A stretch of DNA of 8,299 bases, taken from Clostridiaceae bacterium. Lineage in GTDB: Bacteria; Bacillota; Clostridia; Saccharofermentanales; Fastidiosipilaceae. Where the stretch lies: assembly GCA_012800515.1 (NCBI GenBank), contig JAAZJE010000045.1:1-8299 (forward strand), read 5' to 3'. The notes beneath the pieces were generated by a model that saw nothing but the letters and a program-made list of their open reading frames with translations, did not search any database and was not told the DNA's origin. The position numbers and the translations under genes are program-made. Numbering within the stretch: position 1 is the first letter of the stretch; each line of letters starts with the position of its first letter. Below, piece by piece: positions 1 through 6,645 of the stretch.

Positions 1-3000
1 AGGGAGGTGGGCACGACGACGAGGACGGGCTCGGGGCGGCGGGTGCGGAGGTGCTGGATGTAGGCGAGGGCCTGGATGGTTTTGCCGAGGCCCATTTCGT
101 CGGCGAGGATGCCGCCGAAGCCGTGCTCGCTCAGGGTGCAGAGCCACTGGAAACCGTAGAGCTGATAGGGGCGGAGGCGGGCGGCGATGGCGGGGCTCGG
201 TAGGTGGCCCTGCTGCTCGGGGTGGGCGAGGGCGCGAAGGGCGGCGCGGGTGGACGTATCGGTTTCGATTAGCGTGCGGATGCGGTCGAGTCGCGGACGG
301 GCGGCGGCACCGTTCGCGAAGCCGGCGGTGCCGGGTGCGTCGGTGTCGGTGCCGGGTGCGTTAATTGCGGAATCGCCGGGAGCGTCAACTGTTTTTTCAA
401 GTTCTTCCGGGTTCTCGGCAAAGAGAACAAGCAGGGGGATTAGGGAGTAGCGGTTAAAGACGAGGTTTTGTCCTTCCCAACGTCCGCCGAGGCGGGAGAG
501 GTTTTGCCACAGATCAAGAGCCGCTTGTGAACTGAGGTCGGCGGGTGCGTCTTTGATTGCATTAGTTGCGGAATCGCCGGGCGTGGCGGCGAAAGGGTCG
601 GCTGTGGAATTGCCGGCTTCGGCGGCAGAATCGGTGGAAGGGTCGGAAGGAGCGGAAGGAGCGGCTGTGAAGTCGATAGCGGGGTCGAAGGGTGAAGTAG
701 CGTGTGAATTAGTTGCAGAATCAGTGGCAGGGTAGGCAATATTGCCAGCTTTGCCAGCGAGAATATTATCCTTTAACGCGATAATGCGATTGTCCTTTAG
801 CCGGACAAAGCCACGCTGTTCCTGATAGGCGCTGAGGATGAGACGCAAATCTTCTTCGGTGTAGCCGAGGCGGTGCAGGTCGAGGCGGAGCTCGTTTTCC
901 TGCGGGATCAGGCGCAACAGCGACGGCGTGAAGCTGAAGGGGGTGACGCGGGTTTTGCGGAAGGCGGCGGTCGCCATGATGCGGGCGCGATCGTGGAGTT
1001 TGGGCAGGACGTTGAGGATGAAGTCGGAGATTGCCTTGGTGCCGCGGAGTTTGTATTTGCGCCGCGGGTAGGGCAAGGTAGCGGACGGCGCGGGAAGGGG
1101 GTCGTTGCGATCTGCCTTAAAGCCCGCGTTGAGTAATATGTGGATGATTTCCGCTTCCTGTTCGCGGCGGCGTATAGTTAGAAGCGGCGGGGCGACGTTG
1201 CGATTTTGGACGGCGGCATTGAGTGCGGTGCCGGGTTCGCGGTTAACAGACGCATTAGTTGCAGAATTGACGGTCTCGGTGGCAGAGAGGTCGGTTGTGG
1301 CGCCGTGCGTGGTAGCCTCGGCATCGGGCGTAGCGTCGGACGCAACGTCAGCTGTTTCCTCGAAATTGCAGCCGCGGTCGACATCATATTCCCAGGGGCT
1401 GAGCGGATCCGGGTCAAAGAAGGCGACTCCGTAATGCACGCGCAGACCGGCTTCGATGATGCCGTTGCGCATATCAAGGAAGATCTCGGGAACCATCTCG
1501 GCGCGGTTGATTTGGCTCCCTACCGATGGGGCAAAGGCAAAGCGGTCAGAGCGTAGGAATGTTTCGGGCAAAAGTTCCAAAAATTCAGCGGTTTCCCGGC
1601 CGGTGAACTCGATCGGGTCGAAGGGGTTGTCGTTGCTGCGGTTAATGAGCAGGTTGATCAGTGTGCCCATGCTGTGGCGGCTCGCGGTCGGAGCCAGGTA
1701 GATATTGCCTGCACAGTACCAAGCCGGTCGCACCGTGTTGAGCGTTGTGATTTTTGGGCAGACGCGGGGTTTGTGGCTTTGATTATTCGGTAGGCGGCGT
1801 GAGACGTCGCTACCCGGCAGGCAGTGTTTTCTGTTGATTTTTGTCCGCAGATTGGGCAGGTAGTAGAGCTGCCAATGCGGGGAGGAGTTGCGTTGAGTTG
1901 AACCGTCGGCTTCGTCGGGCTTGGCGGTGAGTGTGAGGCTGATCGGTGGCCAGTCAACGGTCACGCGCAGGGGGCGCAAATCGCTGACCAGACTTTGTCC
2001 CGGTTTCCAAAGTGCGACCCGCGTCCTCCGTTGCAGGGACGGATATTTCCGCAGCAAGGTGAACAGGCGGCCGCAATGTGCCGAATTCAGCATCAACATG
2101 TGTTGATTTATCTGCTGCCCGGTCAAATCGGCGATTTGTTGTGCCGAGAAGAGGCGGCTCCCCCTTGTTAAACCGTGTAGCCAGTCGATTAGGCGGAAAC
2201 TACCTTCCTCTATCGTGGCCAATGCCGGGTCGTATGCGGCACGTTTCCCCAGCACGAAAGGGCGGCCGTATTTGATGTTGGTGACGAGCTCGCGCCAGTT
2301 CCGCACGCGGTAGGTATGCGATAACTTTGCTTTAAATCGCAAAATGACCAGCGTTGTTTCGTGTTGTTCCGTTCCGGGCGGGGTGTCGGCAATTCTTCTG
2401 CTCATGCCGGGCGGGCGAGGAGGGGCGATTCTCGCCGCACCGGGTTGTCCCTCCACCGGGAAGAAGAGAATTTCCGGGAACAGCAACAGTTTGTTCTCTT
2501 TGTTGCCGGGGTCCGTGATTTGTTGCCAGTTGCGTTCCAGTCGTTCCAGGCGGTTCTGGCGTCGTAGTTCGGTAAGCAGTGCTTTGCCATGGGCGGCAAG
2601 GGGTGAATGGAAGTTCGTTTCTGGCGGCGAAAGTGCGCAGGGCGGTGCTTTTATGCGAGTGTGTGCGTCTAAGCTGGCAGAGGTGCGGGAATTTCCGGTA
2701 TCAGGAGTGGGTGTGGGCGTCGCGGCGCGCAGGGGAGCAGAACCCGATGCGGACTTGGGCAATTTAGCAGGTAAATCTGCCGCCATCTGCCGACTACCGT
2801 TGACTGTGTCGTCAGCTTCGCGAAAATTTTCTCTGCTGTCGAGGAGAGCTAGTTGCGCCTCCTTCAGTTGAAGATCAAAGAGACGGGGGTTTTCCCGAAT
2901 AAACTGGGCAAAATCACTCAGCTTTTTCAAGCGGCCCAGCGGCACGTAGCGTAGAACGATGAGCGCGGCAACAATGTGTTGACAACTTCCATAGGAATTG

Positions 3001-3254
3001 GCAAAGGCACGGCAGCGGCACTTGGTGCGCTGTAGGGTATGGTTGTCCGCCAGGGTCAAAGTAACGAGGTAACTCGAAGAAGCATTTTCGCGCACAATGC
3101 AGGATATTCCGGCAAACGTATAAATGGCGCTGAGTACAGCTCCGGCCTCGGCCATCTGCAAACCGGTAGAATAAACTGCCTCGTTACTGGCCAGATCCAG
3201 AATCTCTCGCGGAGAAATATTCAGATATAACTTGTCCAAATGCAAGTCGCTCAA
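1..3254 (-). CDS. SWIM zinc-finger Snf2-family DNA helicase/translocase, partial (C-terminal part beyond the left edge)
   Basis: This is a Swi2/Snf2-type DNA-dependent ATPase, of which 1084 codons are visible. I translated much of the minus frame at both ends and at intermediate points and found no stop. Near the N-terminus is a SWIM zinc finger, C79-x-C81 ... C91-x-H93 (KCRCRAF ... CQHIVAAL). A Pro/Ala/Thr linker follows (about 139-205), then a long middle region ending in a stretch typical of the bacterial SNF2-associated domain (ELRLDLHRLGYTEEDLRLIL, about 770-830). Ala/Thr/Asp-rich linkers lie at about 629-681, 839-900 and 952-985. The ATPase core begins with RLRPYQLYGFQWL (Q motif) and GGILADEMGLGKT, with Walker A Lys near 1058, then VVVPTSL at the edge; DExH and helicase C motifs are outside. 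Start: an in-frame TAA lies at 3261-3263, so the first good start is TTG at 3252-3254, 10 nt after AAGGGG; TTG at 3245 or 3239 is also possible. Family members are thought to translocate on DNA or remodel DNA-protein complexes; the target is unknown. Confidence 0.93.
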   Translation of the reverse strand, partial: MSDLHLDKLYLNISPREILDLASNEAVYSTGLQMAEAGAVLSAIYTFAGISCIVRENASSSYLVTLTLADNHTLQRTKCRCRAFANSYGSCQHIVAALIVLRYVPLGRLKKLSDFAQFIRENPRLFDLQLKEAQLALLDSRENFREADDTVNGSRQMAADLPAKLPKSASGSAPLRAATPTPTPDTGNSRTSASLDAHTRIKAPPCALSPPETNFHSPLAAHGKALLTELRRQNRLERLERNWQQITDPGNKENKLLLFPEILFFPVEGQPGAARIAPPRPPGMSRRIADTPPGTEQHETTLVILRFKAKLSHTYRVRNWRELVTNIKYGRPFVLGKRAAYDPALATIEEGSFRLIDWLHGLTRGSRLFSAQQIADLTGQQINQHMLMLNSAHCGRLFTLLRKYPSLQRRTRVALWKPGQSLVSDLRPLRVTVDWPPISLTLTAKPDEADGSTQRNSSPHWQLYYLPNLRTKINRKHCLPGSDVSRRLPNNQSHKPRVCPKITTLNTVRPAWYCAGNIYLAPTASRHSMGTLINLLINRSNDNPFDPIEFTGRETAEFLELLPETFLRSDRFAFAPSVGSQINRAEMVPEIFLDMRNGIIEAGLRVHYGVAFFDPDPLSPWEYDVDRGCNFEETADVASDATPDAEATTHGATTDLSATETVNSATNASVNREPGTALNAAVQNRNVAPPLLTIRRREQEAEIIHILLNAGFKADRNDPLPAPSATLPYPRRKYKLRGTKAISDFILNVLPKLHDRARIMATAAFRKTRVTPFSFTPSLLRLIPQENELRLDLHRLGYTEEDLRLILSAYQEQRGFVRLKDNRIIALKDNILAGKAGNIAYPATDSATNSHATSPFDPAIDFTAAPSAPSDPSTDSAAEAGNSTADPFAATPGDSATNAIKDAPADLSSQAALDLWQNLSRLGGRWEGQNLVFNRYSLIPLLVLFAENPEELEKTVDAPGDSAINAPGTDTDAPGTAGFANGAAARPRLDRIRTLIETDTSTRAALRALAHPEQQGHLPSPAIAARLRPYQLYGFQWLCTLSEHGFGGILADEMGLGKTIQALAYIQHLRTRRPEPVLVVVPTS

Positions 3255-3264
3255 GCCGATTTAA

Positions 3265-3270
3265 CCCCTT
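3265..3270 (-). promoter_or_regulatory. Ribosome binding site of the helicase, supporting a TTG start
   Basis: On the minus strand AAGGGG lies 10 nt upstream of TTG at 3252-3254. The in-frame stop at 3261-3263 excludes any longer N-terminus. The first in-frame ATG is at 3153-3155, where the preceding sequence already looks like SWIM-protein N-terminus, so the TTG start is preferred. Confidence 0.55.
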
Positions 3271-3301
3271 TTTAACCGCAAACCTATGTGCACAACAGCT
3301 A

Positions 3302-3329
3302 ATTATACATTGTTCGGCTGAATCGGCAA
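3302..3329 (-). promoter_or_regulatory. Sigma-70/SigA-type promoter of the helicase gene
   Basis: Read on the minus strand, TTGCCG (3329-3324) and a perfect TATAAT (3307-3302) are separated by 16 nt; shifting one base gives TTTGCC with 17 nt. Transcription would begin near 3295, giving a leader of about 40 nt before the TTG start. The perfect -10 and the position just upstream of the gene make this the best promoter in the window. It implies the helicase can be expressed independently of the upstream operon. Confidence 0.6.
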
Positions 3330-3336
3330 AGTGCCA

Positions 3337-3356
3337 CCCGACGTTACCCGACGTTA
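3337..3356. repeat. Direct tandem repeat, 2 x 10 bp
   Basis: CCCGACGTTA occurs twice in immediate succession (3337-3346 and 3347-3356). It lies just upstream of the -35 of the helicase promoter, so it could be a regulator site or a slippage product. No function is shown by the sequence. Confidence 0.7.
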
Positions 3357-3394
3357 CCGATTGTTTTTGGAGAGGTCGGCGGTGTAGCGGCTAG

Positions 3395-3442
3395 CGAAGG
3401 CGGTCATAAAGCTGATTGTAAAGTCGGTCATAAAGCCGTTTG
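3395..3442. repeat. Imperfect tandem repeat, 2 x 24 bp
   Basis: Two 24-nt units (3395-3418 and 3419-3442) match at 19 of 24 positions and share the core CGGTCATAAAGC. A third unit seems to begin at 3443 (CGAAGTC), and a more weakly matching copy may precede the array at 3371-3394. It sits in the gap between the DUF4129 gene and the helicase promoter. The period is a multiple of three, but no credible reading frame or start accompanies it. Confidence 0.6.
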
Positions 3443-3467
3443 CGAAGTCTGTTGTGCAACTTTTACC

Positions 3468-3488
3468 GCAAAGCCGCCGGATGCGGCA
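3468..3488. other. Inverted repeat downstream of the operon, possible weak terminator
   Basis: CCGCA (3468-3472) pairs with TGCGG (3484-3488) around an 11-nt loop; an alternative pairing in the same segment uses GCGGC/GCCGC arms. It lies about 70-90 nt past the stop of the DUF4129 gene. There is no clear T-run on the minus strand, so it is at best a poor intrinsic terminator. Confidence 0.25.
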
Positions 3489-3554
3489 AAGAAGCAAGAA
3501 ATTCACAGGTACGCCGAGTGTAGTACAGTAGTGCGGTGATTTAATTATGTGATT

Positions 3555-5165
3555 TTAGGGTCGATGCGGGAGGTTATCGATGACGGCTTCGATGGCGCTC
3601 AAAGTCATTTGCACAGATGCAACGTCGGTGGATTGTCCGTATCGCTCGGCCATGTAGCCGCGGACGATCTGTTCCCAGTGGTCCGGGTTAGCGTTGTAAG
3701 TTGTGCGCATAAAATCCAAGTCGGTGGCGCTCTTGGGATTCCGGAGCTGTTCCAGGAAGGCCGCGGGGGAGGCGGTGAGGTTGTCGTCTCGCTGTTGCAG
3801 GACGAACCAACGCTGAATTAGCCAGTAACCGCGGCGGATTTGCAAGTTGTGATTTGTCGTGGTGACGTCGCTCGTTGGGGCGGTGGATTCTTCTTCCGGG
3901 AGAGAGAGGTTATCGGCTCGCCAGGCGCGGACTTGGGCACGCCAGCGCCGCCAACGGTTTCGTTTGCTACCGAGGTCCGCCGTCGGTGAGTCCCGCAGTC
4001 CGGGATCCAGTTGGATGAACTCATCTTCGTAGCCTTGTTCCGGGGCAACAAAAGTGGCGGGGGCGGTTTCCCGGTTGAACACTGCCGCAAAGAATTGGTG
4101 CAGGCGGCGGAAGGTCTTGCGCAAGAGTATATAGAGCAGATAGGCGATTATTACTACCGCTAAGGCCAACACCAGATAGTAAAAAATTTCCTGGATGATT
4201 TGCAGCCAGCGCGGTGTCGGCTTCGCCGGAGGAAGCATACCCGGACCTCCGCCGTTTGGGGGCATGGGCTGCGTAGGCTCGGGAACGACAGTTTCGTCAG
4301 AAGAGAAGAGGTTTGCGAGCCAATTGTAGACGGCGCGAATTGCACTTTTTAATGTGTTGAGTAGCCATTCGAAGCCGGCAATTAGCTGATTGCGTAGCAG
4401 GAAGATGGAGACTAGTGAGAGCGACAGACCTCCGACGATGATGGCATTGTAGCGACGGATATGTTGCGGCAGATGGTCGGGTCGATGCTTGCCCCTCTCC
4501 ATGGCGAGGTCGATACTGCCTTGGTTTCTTAGCAGAGCCCAGCCCGCAAATTGTAATAGGATGACGAAGGTGACGTATGTCAGACCCTCGTATCGACGGA
4601 CGCCGGCCAGAGTCAGAACGGAGAGAATGGCCGCGCCGATTGCCAGACGAATGTCGTGGTCGGTGAAGATTTGGATATAGTAGTCGTCGATTCTGTTGAG
4701 CCCGATGTGGAAGCTGAGGATGATTATAAAGATCGCGAAGATGCGGAACCACAGCGATATCCCATCCAGCCAGGGGAAGAGGTCGGCGGCACCGGTTGTA
4801 AGGAGCGGGATTATACTCGTGATTATAATGGTAGCTCCGACCGCGAACAGGGTAGCGAAGCAGAGGATGCGGAGGAGGCCGGCTACGATCTTGCCGAATG
4901 TGCCACTGTTGCGAATTTTGGTAAAAATCGCGCCGAGGATACGTCCGACGATACCGGCGGTCAGTATGATCGCTAATGTAAGGAGATAGGTGTAAAGAAA
5001 GGTGTTGGCGGATGGTAGGCGCAGTTCGATTGCAGGCAATACTTCGGATAAGTAGATTACGAAAGGAACTAGGTTCAAGGGGATGGTCAAACGTAGGAGA
5101 ATTGCTGCTTCGCGCAGGAGGCCGCGCCAGAGTCTAAGTAGGGAATACGGACGTTTAGTTGTCAT
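3555..5165 (-). CDS. Multi-pass membrane protein with C-terminal DUF4129 domain (TgpA-like, no transglutaminase core)
   Basis: This 536-residue integral membrane protein is the third gene of the MoxR-DUF58 operon. About seven hydrophobic segments lie in residues 28-257 (roughly 28-46, 57-80, 95-120, 136-154, 172-188, 196-213, 240-257). A short linker follows (about 259-326) with a Pro/Gly-rich stretch near 295-318 (PEPTQPMPPNGGG). One more membrane segment is at about 327-348, then a charged C-terminal region of about 185 residues. Its end (about 440-512: GYWLIQRWFVL ... TASPAAFLEQL ... GYMAERYGQ) resembles DUF4129, normally the cytoplasmic tail of TgpA-type transglutaminase-like proteins. 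TgpA proteins carry a roughly 200-residue external Cys-His-Asp domain between the last two membrane segments; here only about 70 residues occupy that place and no catalytic triad is seen. Start ATG at 5163-5165 overlaps the DUF58 stop as ATGA, implying translational coupling. Its role is unknown; a membrane partner of the MoxR/DUF58 pair is the natural inference. Confidence 0.85.
   Translation of the reverse strand: MTTKRPYSLLRLWRGLLREAAILLRLTIPLNLVPFVIYLSEVLPAIELRLPSANTFLYTYLLTLAIILTAGIVGRILGAIFTKIRNSGTFGKIVAGLLRILCFATLFAVGATIIITSIIPLLTTGAADLFPWLDGISLWFRIFAIFIIILSFHIGLNRIDDYYIQIFTDHDIRLAIGAAILSVLTLAGVRRYEGLTYVTFVILLQFAGWALLRNQGSIDLAMERGKHRPDHLPQHIRRYNAIIVGGLSLSLVSIFLLRNQLIAGFEWLLNTLKSAIRAVYNWLANLFSSDETVVPEPTQPMPPNGGGPGMLPPAKPTPRWLQIIQEIFYYLVLALAVVIIAYLLYILLRKTFRRLHQFFAAVFNRETAPATFVAPEQGYEDEFIQLDPGLRDSPTADLGSKRNRWRRWRAQVRAWRADNLSLPEEESTAPTSDVTTTNHNLQIRRGYWLIQRWFVLQQRDDNLTASPAAFLEQLRNPKSATDLDFMRTTYNANPDHWEQIVRGYMAERYGQSTDVASVQMTLSAIEAVIDNLPHRP
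5162..5165 (-). other. ATGA stop/start overlap between the DUF58 and DUF4129 genes
   Basis: The TGA stop of the DUF58 gene and the ATG start of the membrane protein share the tetranucleotide ATGA. A short AGGG lies upstream inside the DUF58 gene. This arrangement indicates translational coupling and hence stoichiometric co-expression of the two proteins. Confidence 0.85.
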
Positions 5166-6553
5166 GGGTTTTCCCTTCGTTTCGGAAAAGTAGCCAGGCG
5201 TCGACGATTCCGGTTGCGGGGGGGGAGTTGCAGGTCGAGGTGGGCGCGGTTGCGCTGCTCGGGGGTTGCTTCGCCGCCGTAGATAGGGCTAATCATGGCG
5301 ACCTTGACGCTACGTCCTTGAACATCTGCCGCGAAGCAGAAGTTACGGATGAAATCGTCCACGTAAGGTGTGATGATGAGGATGTCAGCGTTAAGGTTAC
5401 GGACGGGCAGATTTGCAAGTGTTTCGGAGAAATTTAGCGCTTTGTCGGTATCGATGAGAGCCAGTATATGCAGGATGTTCAGGGCATGATTGTGGCCGGA
5501 ACGCAGTGCCGTGCAGATGCCGGTGCCGGTAACGTTGAATTCGATATGTGCGGAGAAGGCGGTAGCCGTCGATTCGGCGTCCGGCTCGTTTTCTCTTATG
5601 GACAATATCGACTCGTTCTCCGCCTCGGCCGTCTTTGCGGCGTCGGGATCGGAGAGGTCGAATTGCCGCGCCCGGCTCCGCTGTCCGCCGGCAGCGGCGG
5701 CTCCCTGCGCCAGCGTGTGCTCGGCCAGCTCCACGCGCTCGGGCGGGATGTGTCCGTTGCAATATAGCTGAAAAAGCACCCCCTGTCCCAGACACTGGTC
5801 GACGCAACCGGCGGCGATATGTACCGCGCGTCGCAGTATCACGTAGTCCGTTGCCAGGGCGTCCGAGCCGGGGCGGCTTTGCAGATTGAGCAGGATCAGC
5901 AGTCCGGGGTCGGCCGAATCGCGGAGTTTGTGCGCCATGAGTTTTCCCTCGCGCGCCGTGGCCGGCCAATGGATGTGGCGGAGACTGTCGCCGGGCTCCC
6001 ACTTGCGGACACCTTCGCACATGAAGGGGTCGGGCAGGAAGTTGCGGCGTACCGCCATCTCGCCCCAGAGAGAGCGCTCGGCCAGGGGTAGATTAGACCA
6101 GTTTGGCAGGCGCGGCAGAATCAGCAGCAGGCGCCAGATGGGGAGCGAATGGGTTAGGGTTGTCATGCCGAGCAGGTCGGCGGAGACGATGAGGGCGCGG
6201 TCGATGTATTGCAGTCCGAAGAAGTCGGCGTGCACCGTCCAGCGTCGCACGATCTGCTGCCAGCCGCGCAGGAAGTAGAAGCTCGGAACGTAGCGGCGGG
6301 GCGGGGCGAGGACCGATTCGCGCTCGCCGAAAGAGAGCGTATCCGTCGCGCCGAGCTCGACCTTGATCCAGGGCACGAAAAGGCGCTTGCGGTTCGACAT
6401 CGTCTCGGTCAGCCGCAACACCTCGCCCTCGTACACTTCGCTTTCCGAGAGTTCGATTTCATAGGTCACGCCGCGCAGGCCCCATTTACGAAAAATGTAG
6501 GTCTGCGCCGCGATCAGCAAAAGTAAAAGTAGAATTATGATCAGATATGCCAT
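5162..6553 (-). CDS. DUF58 domain-containing protein (MoxR partner)
   Basis: This 463-residue protein is anchored by one N-terminal hydrophobic segment (about 2-21). A beta-rich region follows (about 28-160), then the DUF58 signature at about 181-202: GVRKWEPGDSLRHIHW followed by ATAREGKLM, matching the family pattern R-x-[YW]-x-PGD-x-x-R-x-I-x-W-x-x-x-A-R. The remainder should form the vWA-like fold (strands PGLLILLNLQ at 216-225 and ADILIITPYV at 389-398). The usual MIDAS DxSxS position reads NLQSR, so metal binding looks lost, which is common among divergent DUF58 proteins. A polar low-complexity insertion occupies about 284-335 (poly-Ala/Gly, then DPDAAKTAEAENE and ENEPDAESTATA). The gene lies between the MoxR ATPase and the DUF4129 gene; its stop overlaps the next start by ATGA. 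No Shine-Dalgarno is visible before ATG 6553. DUF58 proteins are regarded as MoxR partners or adaptors; the substrate is unknown. Confidence 0.9.
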   Translation of the reverse strand: MAYLIIILLLLLLIAAQTYIFRKWGLRGVTYEIELSESEVYEGEVLRLTETMSNRKRLFVPWIKVELGATDTLSFGERESVLAPPRRYVPSFYFLRGWQQIVRRWTVHADFFGLQYIDRALIVSADLLGMTTLTHSLPIWRLLLILPRLPNWSNLPLAERSLWGEMAVRRNFLPDPFMCEGVRKWEPGDSLRHIHWPATAREGKLMAHKLRDSADPGLLILLNLQSRPGSDALATDYVILRRAVHIAAGCVDQCLGQGVLFQLYCNGHIPPERVELAEHTLAQGAAAAGGQRSRARQFDLSDPDAAKTAEAENESILSIRENEPDAESTATAFSAHIEFNVTGTGICTALRSGHNHALNILHILALIDTDKALNFSETLANLPVRNLNADILIITPYVDDFIRNFCFAADVQGRSVKVAMISPIYGGEATPEQRNRAHLDLQLPPRNRNRRRLATFPKRRENP

Positions 6554-6560
6554 TCAAATA

Positions 6561-6573
6561 TGCCGTTTCGGCA
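6561..6573. promoter_or_regulatory. Small perfect hairpin just upstream of the DUF58 start
   Basis: On the minus strand TGCCG-AAA-CGGCA forms a perfect 5-bp stem with a 3-nt loop, ending 7 nt before ATG 6553. It occupies the place where a Shine-Dalgarno would be expected and none is visible. It could influence initiation or RNA processing of the operon message; this is inference. Confidence 0.4.
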
Positions 6574-6576
6574 GTT

Positions 6577-6645
6577 TGTACACCCGTACATTAGTTGCGC
6601 CATTCCGGCGTGTGTACACCCGTACATCAGTTGCGCCATTCCGGC
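6577..6645. repeat. Tandem duplication (33-nt near-identical copies, period 36) of the MoxR gene 3' end
   Basis: Copy 1 is 6577-6609 and copy 2 is 6613-6645; they differ at a single base in 33 (T versus C at 6592/6628). Each begins with the inverted repeat TGTAC-ACCC-GTACA (6577-6590 and 6613-6626). Copy 2 covers the last MoxR codons and stop (PEWRN, TGA at 6627-6629). Copy 1, in the gap, repeats the same codons with a TAA stop. The near identity points to a recent duplication. Confidence 0.85.

Noticed and set aside
2344..2871. A 175-codon plus-strand open frame opposite the helicase
   Set aside because: It is antisense to a well-supported gene and rich in Ser/Arg/Gly, as expected of a shadow frame in GC-rich coding sequence, with no domain.
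1..3254. Helicase as a frameshifted pseudogene because of its long low-complexity stretches
   Set aside because: The SWIM finger, SNF2-associated region and Walker A motif all lie in the same uninterrupted frame.
5397..6020. A 207-codon minus-strand frame inside the DUF58 gene
   Set aside because: Its Arg/Pro/Ala/Gly-rich translation is the out-of-frame shadow of the DUF58 coding sequence.
6577..6645. Insertion sequence or attachment site
   Set aside because: No transposase or integrase, no flanking target duplication; a simple 36-bp tandem duplication explains it.
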